A stretch of 16,717 nt of DNA, taken from the NCBI GenBank assembly GCA_002450255.1, contig DJYW01000096.1, positions 1-16,717 of the forward strand, in the 5' to 3' direction. The notes beneath the pieces were generated by a model. That model was not told where the DNA came from. It did no database searches and was given only the letters and a program-made list of their open reading frames with translations. The translations under genes and the position numbers were made by a program. Shown here one piece after another: positions 7,938-15,926 of the stretch. The first letter of the stretch is position 1; each line of letters opens with the position of its first letter. This DNA comes from Gammaproteobacteria bacterium UBA6968 (GTDB taxonomy: Bacteria > Pseudomonadota > Gammaproteobacteria > Pseudomonadales > Azotimanducaceae).

Positions 7938-9644
7938 TCAGCCTGCGGCTTGCACGCCCAGGGAGTTGATGCTTTCTTCGCGGAGCTGGCGCTTGAGTAT
8001 CTTGCCGGAGGCGGTGCGCGGCAACGGCGCCTCGCTTTGCCATAAATAGGCGGGAATTTTGAATTTGGCTAGCCGGCTGGCTAGGAAGGTATTGAGATCT
8101 GTTTCATCTACGCTCGCTTCCGCATAGATAGTGGCACCAACTGCTTCGCCAAGGCGCTCGTCTGGGATGGCGTAAACGGACGCTTCCTGAATTAGCGGAT
8201 GTTCCAGCAATGCTGCTTCGACTTCGCCACAGCCAATGTTTTCACCGCCGCGAATGACCAGGTCTTTAATGCGGTCCACGATAAACAAGTAACCGTCTGC
8301 ATCGAGGTAGGCAACGTCGCCAGTGCGCATCCAGGATTCGTCGACAAAGGTATCTGCATTAGCGTCCGGTCGGTTCCAGTAACCGCGAAAAACGCTAGTG
8401 CCGCGAATGATGAGCTCGCCTCTTTCGCCTGCCGGTAATGCGTTGCCTTGTGCGTCGATGACCTTTAGCTCTAACACGGCGCTGCAGCGTCCAGAGCTGG
8501 CAGGACGATCGAGGTAGTCCATGCCGCCGATACCTGTACCTATGGCGTTGGTTTCAGTCATGCCCCAGCCAGTGCTGGGTAGTGCCTTGGCAAACGTGGC
8601 TTCAATATTGCGGACCTGCTCCGGTGCGCGAGGAGCTCCGCCGCCACCGACGGTCGCGAGCGAGCTTAAATCTCGGTTGGTTCTTGAAGCTTCATTGACC
8701 AAGTCTCCTGTCATCGCTGCAGGTGCGATAAAAGAGGTGATGCGTTCTTTTTCAATAAGCTCGGCAGCTTCGGCAGCATCCCATTTGTACATACTCACCA
8801 GCTTGCGTTGGTGACGATAGCTGGCCAAATAGACCGCATGCGACCCAGTAGCATGGAATAATGGTACCGCTAACAAAGTCGCCGGTGGGTGTTCGGGTAC
8901 CGGTAGATCGTCGCCTAACAATTTAGCTCCGGTCAACTGATCCAGCTCCCAACTCATTAAAGCACTGATGATGTTGACGTGGCATGAGGCAACGCCTTTG
9001 GGGTGTCCAGTGGATCCAGACGTATAAAGTAGCGTGGCATCATCCTCGGGCTGCGGCGCTTGGGTGGGCATTGCGATAGGTCTGCCGGATGCGCGCAGTT
9101 GTTGTAGGAGGTCGTCTAATGCGACGCTGTGAGCGTCGCCTGCCGTACGCACGGCGATGGTCTCGATGGCAACTTGGTCTCGCACCTCGGCGAGACGTTG
9201 CATTCGCTCGGCATCTGCAAACAGCAGTTTGGCGCCACTGTCGTTCAGGCCATAGGCCATTTCATCGGGCTGCCATAGTGCGTTCATTGCAACCGCAATG
9301 GCGCCAATCGATGTCGTTGCCATGAAGGCTAATATCCACTCTGGGTAGTTGCGCATCGATATCGCAACACGCTCGCCCGGCTGGATGTGGTACTTTTCGA
9401 CCATAAGCATCGCGAGTTCGGATGCTCTTTTATAAGTCTCGTTAAAAGTCAGACGTTCGTTTTCATAAACCAGAAACAGCTCATCGGATTGAGTGTCACT
9501 AAACAGATCTCGTAAAGTTGGTGGTGCGTTTTTAAAACGCAGGCAGGGTCGGCCGAAAACGCTGCCAGGAATCAATTCGTGATCCTGCCCTGGGCCGGTC
9601 AGTTCTGTTAAAACTTCATCGCGATTAGGTGCTGTTGTATTCAT
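7938..9644 (-). CDS. AMP-dependent acyl-CoA synthetase/ligase
   Basis: This ANL-superfamily enzyme is predicted to activate a carboxylic acid with ATP to an acyl-AMP and then form the CoA thioester. The 568-residue protein is complete: P-loop-like LLYTSGSTGHPKG (205-217), GGGGAPRAPEQV (333-344), GWGMTE (359-364), MRTGD (439-443), the hinge region VDRIKDLVIRGGENI (456-470) and the C-terminal PRTASGKILKRQLR with catalytic K548. After GGENI the residues are GCGEVE where many relatives have YPxEVE. The length and segments fit medium- or long-chain acyl-CoA ligases, but substrate cannot be read from the sequence. The start is fixed by a near-perfect ribosome binding site. The gene lies 140 bases after the oxygenase and 8 bases before the esterase on the same strand. 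No carrier-protein domain is fused. Confidence 0.92.
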   Translation of the reverse strand: MNTTAPNRDEVLTELTGPGQDHELIPGSVFGRPCLRFKNAPPTLRDLFSDTQSDELFLVYENERLTFNETYKRASELAMLMVEKYHIQPGERVAISMRNYPEWILAFMATTSIGAIAVAMNALWQPDEMAYGLNDSGAKLLFADAERMQRLAEVRDQVAIETIAVRTAGDAHSVALDDLLQQLRASGRPIAMPTQAPQPEDDATLLYTSGSTGHPKGVASCHVNIISALMSWELDQLTGAKLLGDDLPVPEHPPATLLAVPLFHATGSHAVYLASYRHQRKLVSMYKWDAAEAAELIEKERITSFIAPAAMTGDLVNEASRTNRDLSSLATVGGGGAPRAPEQVRNIEATFAKALPSTGWGMTETNAIGTGIGGMDYLDRPASSGRCSAVLELKVIDAQGNALPAGERGELIIRGTSVFRGYWNRPDANADTFVDESWMRTGDVAYLDADGYLFIVDRIKDLVIRGGENIGCGEVEAALLEHPLIQEASVYAIPDERLGEAVGATIYAEASVDETDLNTFLASRLAKFKIPAYLWQSEAPLPRTASGKILKRQLREESINSLGVQAAG

Positions 9645-9649
9645 TTTTA

Positions 9650-9656
9650 CCCTCCT
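9650..9656 (-). promoter_or_regulatory. Strong ribosome binding site of the acyl-CoA ligase gene
   Basis: On the minus strand AGGAGGG lies 5 bases before the ATG at 9644. It is the strongest Shine-Dalgarno seen in the window; most other genes here have weak ones. This suggests independent, efficient translation of the ligase, unlike the tightly coupled neighbours. Confidence 0.8.
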
Positions 9657-9784
9657 AACGGAATGATCCGTCTTCCCTTGTTTATAACCCTATTTCTATC
9701 GCCACGCTCTCCGCTGAACATCGCTCTTTTAATTCTGACACGGCGTTCAAGCGTTCGTGCTGTGTTACTAACAGCAACGGCGAT

Positions 9785-11038
9785 CTAGTCGCGGTTTCTC
9801 CCTCGATATTCTGCTGCCGCATCCCAATCCAGCTGCGCTTGATGGCGTGCATCCTCGGTATAGCGCCAGTCAAAATCCTGCGTAAACGCGCCAGGGTTGG
9901 ACAGACTGAGTTCGCCAACATAGCGCTTTGGCAGATGCGGTGCGCGCGCATTCCCCTCAACCATACCGAGTCCGTAGTAGGCATCCAGTCCAATTAATTT
10001 TTGCAATTTGGGCGATGCATTGCGAATGATGTTTTCCGGTGTGGCCACAAGCTGGTTTTCTTGTTGCCGCATTGTCCCGCGGGCGTAAAAGATTCTTGCA
10101 GCCAGCCGCGTCCCTGGCGCTGTACGTTTACCGCCGGAGTGTAGCAACCGACTATCCGTCAGGAGACAAGTGCCAGCGGGTGCGGTGACGGCCACCAAAT
10201 TGTCGGTCGCCAGGTTTTCAAAATGAGTTTCGGGCCGCACCTGATTTTCACCATTCGCTGTACGATGCGATCCCGGCACGACATAAGTGCCGCCCTCTGC
10301 AAGACTGAAGTCGGTTAAACACCAGATGATTAGGCAGTACAGCGGAAACGGTGGATGGGGTAATGGTACGAAACCTTGATCCTGGTGAAGCTCCTGACGG
10401 CCACCGCCTTGATGCACGAGTGACCCGTGCGCCGTAGCAAGGTAATAGCCGTCGCCGAGAATCTTTCCGAGCAAGGTTTCCACTAACGGGGCGCCGTGCG
10501 CCGCATGCGGTTCGAGTGCGATTAAGTCCCGAAAAACCTGCCCTTTTGGCAGCATGTTAAAAACTGTTTGGCCGCTACCGCGATGGCTGAGATGAGCTAC
10601 TTTAGCAGCCTTTTCGGCTGCAGCTTGATCCACCAATCGATCGCTTTGAATTTGAATTTGGTCTTTAGATAAAGCATCAGCAACGAGGCAATATCCCCAG
10701 CGGACAAAATCTTTTTCTAGTTGACGTTGATCATTGGTGGGCGTTGGCAGTTCAGCAAAATCGGTGCTGGCGCGGATGGCGGTCCGGTCTTTGGTGATGC
10801 CGGCTAGTCGCGCGCCCGAAAACGGTTGATCGTGATATGAGATAGTTTCTGGCCAGACGTCGGTAGGGTCAGCTGCAACGCCATTTGTTGCTGCTGCGAG
10901 CAGATTTCTGAGGCGCGTGTTTTCATTGCGTAACTCCGCCAGCTCATTTTCGATTGACAGGTGTGGCGCTGTGCTCACCGGGCTGGCAGCCTCGCTCGTC
11001 TGGTCAGAGTGCTGATTCAGATGTTTTTCCCGTGCCAT
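9785..11038 (-). CDS. Phytanoyl-CoA dioxygenase (PhyH) family protein with N-terminal coiled coil
   Basis: This is a predicted Fe(II)/2-oxoglutarate-dependent oxygenase of the PhyH family; the substrate is unknown. The start chosen (417 residues) has AGGGGG 8 bases upstream; a GTG at 11071 in the same frame would add 11 residues. The iron-binding facial triad is H218-x-D220 (ELHQDQGF) and H300 (LLHSGGKR), with R311 (GTRLAARIF) as the likely 2-oxoglutarate-binding arginine. The sequence between (CLTDFSLAEGGTYVVPGSHR) is typical of the double-stranded beta-helix core. The core begins near residue 103 (QLEKDFVRWGYCLV). Before it lies an extension of about 100 residues, with a heptad Leu/Asn stretch ENELAELRNENTRLRNLLAA (30-49) predicted to be a coiled coil. 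It is followed on the same strand by the ligase and esterase. Confidence 0.88.
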   Translation of the reverse strand: MAREKHLNQHSDQTSEAASPVSTAPHLSIENELAELRNENTRLRNLLAAATNGVAADPTDVWPETISYHDQPFSGARLAGITKDRTAIRASTDFAELPTPTNDQRQLEKDFVRWGYCLVADALSKDQIQIQSDRLVDQAAAEKAAKVAHLSHRGSGQTVFNMLPKGQVFRDLIALEPHAAHGAPLVETLLGKILGDGYYLATAHGSLVHQGGGRQELHQDQGFVPLPHPPFPLYCLIIWCLTDFSLAEGGTYVVPGSHRTANGENQVRPETHFENLATDNLVAVTAPAGTCLLTDSRLLHSGGKRTAPGTRLAARIFYARGTMRQQENQLVATPENIIRNASPKLQKLIGLDAYYGLGMVEGNARAPHLPKRYVGELSLSNPGAFTQDFDWRYTEDARHQAQLDWDAAAEYRGRNRD

Positions 11039-11138
11039 CCCACGATCCCCCTGCTGGTTCCGCGAACGCACCCCATCGCGTCCGTTACAGTGCAGTCTAC
11101 TTTAAGTGGTTAAGCATACGAAGTAGCTGATAACGAAG

Positions 11139-11205
11139 TTCACGCAACTTGCCGCCGACCCTAACAACTCGATCTGTCTGACATTCACGCTGCTAATATT
11201 CACGC
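11139..11205. repeat. Three direct copies of TTCACGC
   Basis: TTCACGC occurs at 11139-11145, 11184-11190 and 11199-11205, all in the same orientation. The starts are 45 and 15 bases apart. The last two copies share eight bases (ATTCACGC). The cluster lies about 100-165 bases upstream of the oxygenase start, where activator or repressor sites would be expected. The repeats are directly visible; their role is inferred. Confidence 0.45.
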
Positions 11206-11346
11206 GGATGAGTAGCGGATTAAAGTACAAACTAGATGGCGTGTCGGCAAGGGCGTTTCTGCAGAACTGGTCGCTATGCAACCGTTATTGGAACAGCCAA
11301 ACTGATTGCTGTAGTGCGTAGCGAACTGCATGACGGTGTTTCGTTC

Positions 11347-11389
11347 CGGTTTTCGGGCGGGGTAAAAATGCCGGTTCAACCGAAAACCG
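11347..11389. repeat. 10-base perfect inverted repeat with nested palindrome
   Basis: CGGTTTTCGG (11347-11356) is the exact reverse complement of CCGAAAACCG (11380-11389), separated by 23 bases. Within the same stretch CGGTT-C-AACCG (11372-11382) forms a competing small hairpin. No T-run follows, so it does not look like an intrinsic terminator. It could be a leader RNA structure, part of a small RNA, or a protein-binding site. Confidence 0.5.
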
Positions 11390-11535
11390 CTAAGCGTGTT
11401 GTTGCGAGTATTAGACGGAGTGGGTCGCGAAGATGATTCGCCGTGCCAGGTTAAAACCGAGCAGCAATGCGGCTAAGGCAATCCAAAGACAGCTTTTGCG
11501 ACGACACGCGTACAAAACGAATATAAAAATAGGTT

Positions 11536-11544
11536 TGCTATTAT
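11536..11544 (+). promoter_or_regulatory. Candidate extended -10 promoter of the efflux operon
   Basis: TGC followed by TATTAT matches an extended -10 element (TGn plus 5 of 6 of TATAAT) in an AT-rich stretch. No good -35 is seen 17 bases upstream, which extended -10 promoters tolerate. Transcription would start around 11551, some 50 bases before the adaptor start. A perfect TATAAT also occurs at 11596-11601, overlapping the start codon, but has no -35 partner and is considered chance. Confidence 0.4.
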
Positions 11545-11564
11545 AAATTGGCGGTTAGAATGTT

Positions 11565-11579
11565 GTTACGAAAGGTAAC
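11565..11579. promoter_or_regulatory. Candidate operator palindrome in the efflux leader
   Basis: GTTAC-gaaag-GTAAC is a 15-base interrupted palindrome lying between the candidate -10 box and the adaptor start codon. Such a position suits a repressor site. No repressor gene is adjacent, so any regulator would be encoded elsewhere. A 5-base arm is short and could arise by chance. Confidence 0.3.
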
Positions 11580-11599
11580 GGCATCGCGCGTCTAATATA

Positions 11600-12766
11600 A
11601 TGAATTCTAAGATGGTCAAAAAAATCCTGGTGCCGCTGGTCGTTCTAGCCGCATCCATATTAGCCACCACAGCCTTACTCAACTCAAAGCCCGATGTTGC
11701 GAAAGTTGACGTGGCGCAACCGGCGCTATTAGTCGACATCGCCCAGGCTCGGAAGGAACTGATTTCTTTTAGAGTTGAATCGCAAGGGTCGGTGTCGCCA
11801 CGCACGCAAACCACCATAGTTGCGGAAGCATCTGGGCAGATTACTGAGGTATCCCCTGCATTTGTGCGCGGCGGCTTTTTTCGAAAAGGCGATATTCTCG
11901 TTCGTATTGATCCCAGAAATTATGAAAGCGCGGTTAAGCGAGCAAGAGCAAATGTCGCGCGGGCCTCAACTCAGTTAGCGCAAGACCGTGCCTTGGCTGC
12001 CAATGCGCAGGCAGACTACAAGAAGTTTTTGCAGTCGAAGCCGAAAAGCGGCCCTGCATCTGATCTCACGCTTCGTAAACCGCAATTGCAGCAGGCGCTC
12101 GCTGAACTGCAGTTTGCCGAAGCCGAGCTAGAGAAAGCCCTCGGCGACTTAGATAGAACGGTCATCAGGGCGCCGTACGACGGCCTAGTCCGCCAGAAGA
12201 ATGCTGACTTTGGACAGTTTGTAAGCCCGGGAACAAATATTGGCACCACGTTTGCGGTGGACAAAGCTGAAGTCCGCTTACCGGTTAGTCAGAAGGACCT
12301 GCAATATCTCGAAGTCGAAAAACTTCAATCTGGTGAGCCAATTGATGTTGTCCTGCAGGCAGAACTGGGTGGTGAGGTATTCAGCTGGTCCGCCTATATT
12401 AGCCGTAGTGAGGCCGTGTTTGATCAGACTAGTCGGGTTCTTTTTCTGGTTGCTGAAGTTAATGACCCCTACAACTTAGACTCAGCTTCTGGCTCGCCGC
12501 CGTTGCTAATCGGGACTTTCGTGACCGCATCCGTGGCCGGTCGGTTTGGCGGCGAACTCATTAAGATTCCAAGACGGTCAATATACCAAGGCGACACCGT
12601 CTGGTTAGTCGACGAAGATTCGTTGATTTATCCGAGCACTGTGAACGTTGTGCAAAGCGACGAGCGTTTCAGCTACGTGTCCAGCGGCCTGGAGGATGGT
12701 GATCAATACTGTATTACGCCTATTAACGACCCTATCAAGGGAATGAGAGTACGATTCAATGGCTGA
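11600..12766 (+). CDS. RND efflux periplasmic adaptor (membrane fusion protein)
   Basis: This subunit bridges an inner-membrane RND pump to an outer-membrane channel. The 388-residue protein has an N-terminal hydrophobic anchor or signal (about 9-27), no lipobox, the first lipoyl half (about 70-105, TTIVAEASGQITEVS and GDILVRIDPRNY), an alpha-helical hairpin (about 106-186, rich in Ala, Gln and Glu), the second lipoyl half (187-222, TVIRAPYDGLVRQ) and beta-barrel and membrane-proximal domains behind. The length is normal. A second ATG at codon 5 (11612) is possible; neither start has a clear ribosome binding site. The stop overlaps the permease start by 8 bases, indicating a coupled pair. Substrate cannot be read from the sequence. 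Confidence 0.92.
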   Translation: MNSKMVKKILVPLVVLAASILATTALLNSKPDVAKVDVAQPALLVDIAQARKELISFRVESQGSVSPRTQTTIVAEASGQITEVSPAFVRGGFFRKGDILVRIDPRNYESAVKRARANVARASTQLAQDRALAANAQADYKKFLQSKPKSGPASDLTLRKPQLQQALAELQFAEAELEKALGDLDRTVIRAPYDGLVRQKNADFGQFVSPGTNIGTTFAVDKAEVRLPVSQKDLQYLEVEKLQSGEPIDVVLQAELGGEVFSWSAYISRSEAVFDQTSRVLFLVAEVNDPYNLDSASGSPPLLIGTFVTASVAGRFGGELIKIPRRSIYQGDTVWLVDEDSLIYPSTVNVVQSDERFSYVSSGLEDGDQYCITPINDPIKGMRVRFNG

Positions 12767-15700
12767 AAAAGCGTTGCTTGAAAGTCAACCTAAAGGGCTG
12801 ATTGCCTGGTTCGCATCGAATCACGTTGCCGCCAACATTCTCACGGCCTTCATTTTTTGTGCTGGAATCTACGCGATTTATGACATAAAAAAGGAAGCCC
12901 AACCCGCGATTGAGCTCCCCGTAATTAACGTGCATGTCTACTACCCAGGCGCCGGACCTGAGGAAATAGAAGAAAGCATTGTAATCAAAATCGAAGAATC
13001 CCTTACCGGCATAGAAGGGATTGATGAAATCCTGAGCACTTCTCGCGAAGGTATGGGTGCTGTATCGATTATTGTCAAAAGCGGTTACCCCGTGCCAGAC
13101 ATAATTGATGAGGTGAAGCTGAATGTAGACCGTATTCCCACTTTTCCAGTCGAAGCCGAGCGCCCAATTATTTTCCGACAAAATGTCGACTGGAAAGCGG
13201 TATTGATGCTTATGGTCTACGGCGATCTAGACGAGATCGCGATGACGAATTTGGCTAACACCATCAGGCAAGAGATCGTCTTGCTCCCTAAAGTTTCTCA
13301 AGCCGAGCTCATGGGTACACGGCCTTTTGAGATAGCGATCGAAGTGCCGGAAAATCGCCTGCGCGAATATGGCCTGACGCTTGGGCGCGTTGCAGATCAA
13401 ATACGGCAGTGGTCGGTAGATATTCCTGGCGGCAGTATAAAGTCAGACGGCGGCGATATCCGTCTGCGAGCTCAGGGCCAAGCCTACATTGGCAGAGAGT
13501 TTGAGGACATCATGCTCATTACGGCCGAGGATGGGACCAAAATCCGCCTCGGCGATATTGCAGAAATTAACGACGGATTCATCGAGTCCGACTTTGACGC
13601 ACGCTTTAACGATCGCCAAGCTGCGGGTATCCGGGTGATGTCTACCGAGAAGGAGAACGAACTCGAAATCGCAGAAGCGGTGAAAAGCTATCTAATCGAG
13701 AAACAAAAAACCCTGCCGGATGGGGTGAGGCTCGCAATTTGGGGCGACTCAAGCTTGATGCTAGATTCGCAGATGGACAATCTGGTGGATAATCTTTGGA
13801 TTGGCGCTGCGCTGGTATTCCTGTTTCTGTTTTTAATGCTTGAGTTGCGCTTCGCAGCGTGGGTATTAGTAGGCCTGCCGATTGCCTTCCTTGGTGCTTT
13901 CGCGGTGATGCCGTTTGTTTCTGTCACGATAAACATCATGAGCCTGTTTGCCTTCATTCTGGTTATTGGCATCGTAGTAGACGATGCCATTATCATCGCA
14001 GAGAGCGTTCACTCTCAGACTGAAAAAGACGGCTACTCGCTTAACAGTATTGTTTACGGTGCGCAAAAAGTTGCAACGCCGGCAACCTTTGGGGTGTTAA
14101 CAACGGTTTGGGCTTTTGTTCCGTTTTTGCTGATTTTTACTGGCCCGCCGAAAAATATGATTGGCGCGCTTGCTTGGGTTGTTATTTTGACTTTGCTGTT
14201 CTCGTTAATTGAAAGCAAGTTGATTCTGCCTTCTCACTTGGCCTTATCGCTGTCTCGCCGTAAAGCCGGGCCTGAACGGAAGACCGTCGCGAAGCGAGTA
14301 AATGCTTGGTTACATAAGTTTATTGTCAATAGATACAAGCCTGCGGTGAAGTTTGCGATCCATAATCGTTATTTAACCCTTACAACTTTTGTGTCCATGA
14401 TATTCCTCACCATCGGTCTGATCGGTGGTGGGTTCGTTCGTTATGGTTTTTTCCCCGATACACCTGCACCGTATCTGCAGGCCGAGGTTGAGTTTCGGGA
14501 AGGCGTTCCGGATCAGGTGCGCCGCAAGGTGATCGCCGATATGACCCAGGCGCTGAACGAGACAGAGGCAGAGCTGAAACAAAAATATAATTTCGATGGC
14601 GAAATTGTAAATCATTATTTCGCTATGTCTTCAGAAGATGAAAATAGGATGATGGCCGAGGTTAATCAGTTGGCGTCTAACCCATCTAACGTAGTCGAAG
14701 TGGAGCGTTTATTTCGATCGAAAATCGGCGAGTACGCAGACGCTAAAAGCATGAACGTGAGTGCTGTGACGAAGATGGGCGGTGACCCGGTGTCCTTTAA
14801 AATTGTCGGCGACGACTTTGGCACGCTGAAGGCCGCGTCCATGGAGTTAGAGCAATTCCTGCGTCAGATTGGTGGTGTACACGAAATCAATAACTCGATG
14901 GACGAAGGCCCCAACGAACTTAAACTTCGGATTCGGCCTGAAGCAGAGACGCTGGGTTTAAGTCTGTCAGATCTTGCCAGACAGGTTAGAGAAGCTTTTT
15001 ACGGCGCTGAGGCCCAACGCATACAGAGAGGGGATGACGAGGTCAAAGTGATGGTTCGCTATCCACGCGCAGAGCGGGAGTCTATTGGTGACCTTGAAGG
15101 CATGTGGTTGGCAACGCGGGACGGCAGTGTTGTCCCATTTGAATCTGTGGCCGATTTTGAGTTTGTAAAAGGTTACGACACGATCCGACGCATTGAAAAA
15201 AAGCGCGCGGTGAGTGTAACGGGGAAAGTAAACGAGGATATCGTCGAGCCGATGAGCGTGTTGGCTCAAGTTAAATCAGAATTTGAGCCAGTGTTTTTGC
15301 AGCGCTATCCCGGTGTTTCTCTTGAGCTCGATGGAGGCGCGAAAGAAGAGCAAGAGCAAATAGAAAGCATGTATATTGCCGTTGCGCTGGTTTTGGCTGG
15401 TTTGTACGCCTTAATCGCGATCCCGCTTAAGTCGTATTTGCAGCCTCTGATTATCATGAGCGTTATTCCATTCGGCCTTATTGGCGCGGTCATAGGCCAC
15501 CTTCTGCTTGGCGAAAAAATCAGCATGTTCTCTATGTTTGGATTTATCGCGCTCGGCGGGGTTGTCGTGAACGACAGTTTGATCTTGGTGGATGTGATAA
15601 ATCAAAAAATCAGAGCCGGGCTGGATTACGTTACGGCTAGCATCGAGGCGGGTTGTGAACGCTTCAGAGCCATCGTCTTAACGTCGGTAACCACTTTCTC

Positions 15701-15926
15701 TGGTCTTGTACCAATGCTCGTCGAGACCGATCCGATGGCTAAAATGGTGATACCCATGGCAATTTCGTTAGCCTTCGGCATCTTATTCGCTACGTTGATT
15801 ACCTTGATACTGATTCCGTCAATGTACGTCATCCTTGCTGACTTTATTGGCGCAGCAAAGACGCGCGAGCCGCTTGGCGAAGAATCTGATTCGAGCAAGC
15901 TCGCCCTCTCTACTTCTACTTCTTAA
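12759..15926 (+). CDS. RND efflux permease (AcrB/HAE-1-like)
   Basis: This is a proton-driven inner-membrane exporter of the AcrB superfamily, 1055 residues long and complete. It shows the expected duplicated layout: TM1 (about 22-40), a large periplasmic porter loop, TM2-6 (about 340-500), TM7 (about 545-565), a second porter loop and TM8-12 (about 870-1030). TM4 carries the proton-relay aspartates D408-D409 in GIVVDDAIIIAES, aligned with D407-D408 of AcrB. TM10 has GGVVVNDSLILVD. The C-terminus is a Ser/Thr-rich tail (SSKLALSTSTS). It is translationally coupled to the adaptor gene. No outer-membrane factor gene follows, so a TolC-like channel is probably encoded elsewhere. Exported compound unknown; drug, lipid or other hydrophobic substrates are all possible. 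Confidence 0.94.
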   Translation: MAEKALLESQPKGLIAWFASNHVAANILTAFIFCAGIYAIYDIKKEAQPAIELPVINVHVYYPGAGPEEIEESIVIKIEESLTGIEGIDEILSTSREGMGAVSIIVKSGYPVPDIIDEVKLNVDRIPTFPVEAERPIIFRQNVDWKAVLMLMVYGDLDEIAMTNLANTIRQEIVLLPKVSQAELMGTRPFEIAIEVPENRLREYGLTLGRVADQIRQWSVDIPGGSIKSDGGDIRLRAQGQAYIGREFEDIMLITAEDGTKIRLGDIAEINDGFIESDFDARFNDRQAAGIRVMSTEKENELEIAEAVKSYLIEKQKTLPDGVRLAIWGDSSLMLDSQMDNLVDNLWIGAALVFLFLFLMLELRFAAWVLVGLPIAFLGAFAVMPFVSVTINIMSLFAFILVIGIVVDDAIIIAESVHSQTEKDGYSLNSIVYGAQKVATPATFGVLTTVWAFVPFLLIFTGPPKNMIGALAWVVILTLLFSLIESKLILPSHLALSLSRRKAGPERKTVAKRVNAWLHKFIVNRYKPAVKFAIHNRYLTLTTFVSMIFLTIGLIGGGFVRYGFFPDTPAPYLQAEVEFREGVPDQVRRKVIADMTQALNETEAELKQKYNFDGEIVNHYFAMSSEDENRMMAEVNQLASNPSNVVEVERLFRSKIGEYADAKSMNVSAVTKMGGDPVSFKIVGDDFGTLKAASMELEQFLRQIGGVHEINNSMDEGPNELKLRIRPEAETLGLSLSDLARQVREAFYGAEAQRIQRGDDEVKVMVRYPRAERESIGDLEGMWLATRDGSVVPFESVADFEFVKGYDTIRRIEKKRAVSVTGKVNEDIVEPMSVLAQVKSEFEPVFLQRYPGVSLELDGGAKEEQEQIESMYIAVALVLAGLYALIAIPLKSYLQPLIIMSVIPFGLIGAVIGHLLLGEKISMFSMFGFIALGGVVVNDSLILVDVINQKIRAGLDYVTASIEAGCERFRAIVLTSVTTFSGLVPMLVETDPMAKMVIPMAISLAFGILFATLITLILIPSMYVILADFIGAAKTREPLGEESDSSKLALSTSTS

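Larger units (their letters stand above)
11039..11599. other. Divergent intergenic region between the oxygenase and efflux operons
   Basis: About 560 bases without a supported gene. An open frame at 11236-11436 (66 codons, + strand) encodes an Arg-rich peptide with no recognisable family and no good ribosome binding site, so I do not call it. The region holds three TTCACGC copies (11139-11205), a 10-base inverted repeat (11347-11389), a candidate extended -10 promoter (11536-11544) and a short palindrome (11565-11579). It must contain the promoters for both divergent transcripts. No regulator gene or tRNA was seen. Confidence 0.65.

Noticed and set aside
7930..8043. Longer esterase start at 8043
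   Set aside because: It would overlap the ligase by over 100 bases and put an Arg-rich tail before a good lipoprotein signal. The start at 7929 fits better.
9748..9784. Possible terminator after the oxygenase gene
   Set aside because: The stem is only five bases with a seven-base loop and no T-run follows on the minus strand.
11236..11436. Possible small Arg-rich protein of 66 residues in the divergent intergenic region
   Set aside because: No ribosome binding site or recognisable domain is seen, and it overlaps the inverted repeat at 11347-11389. Coding support is absent.
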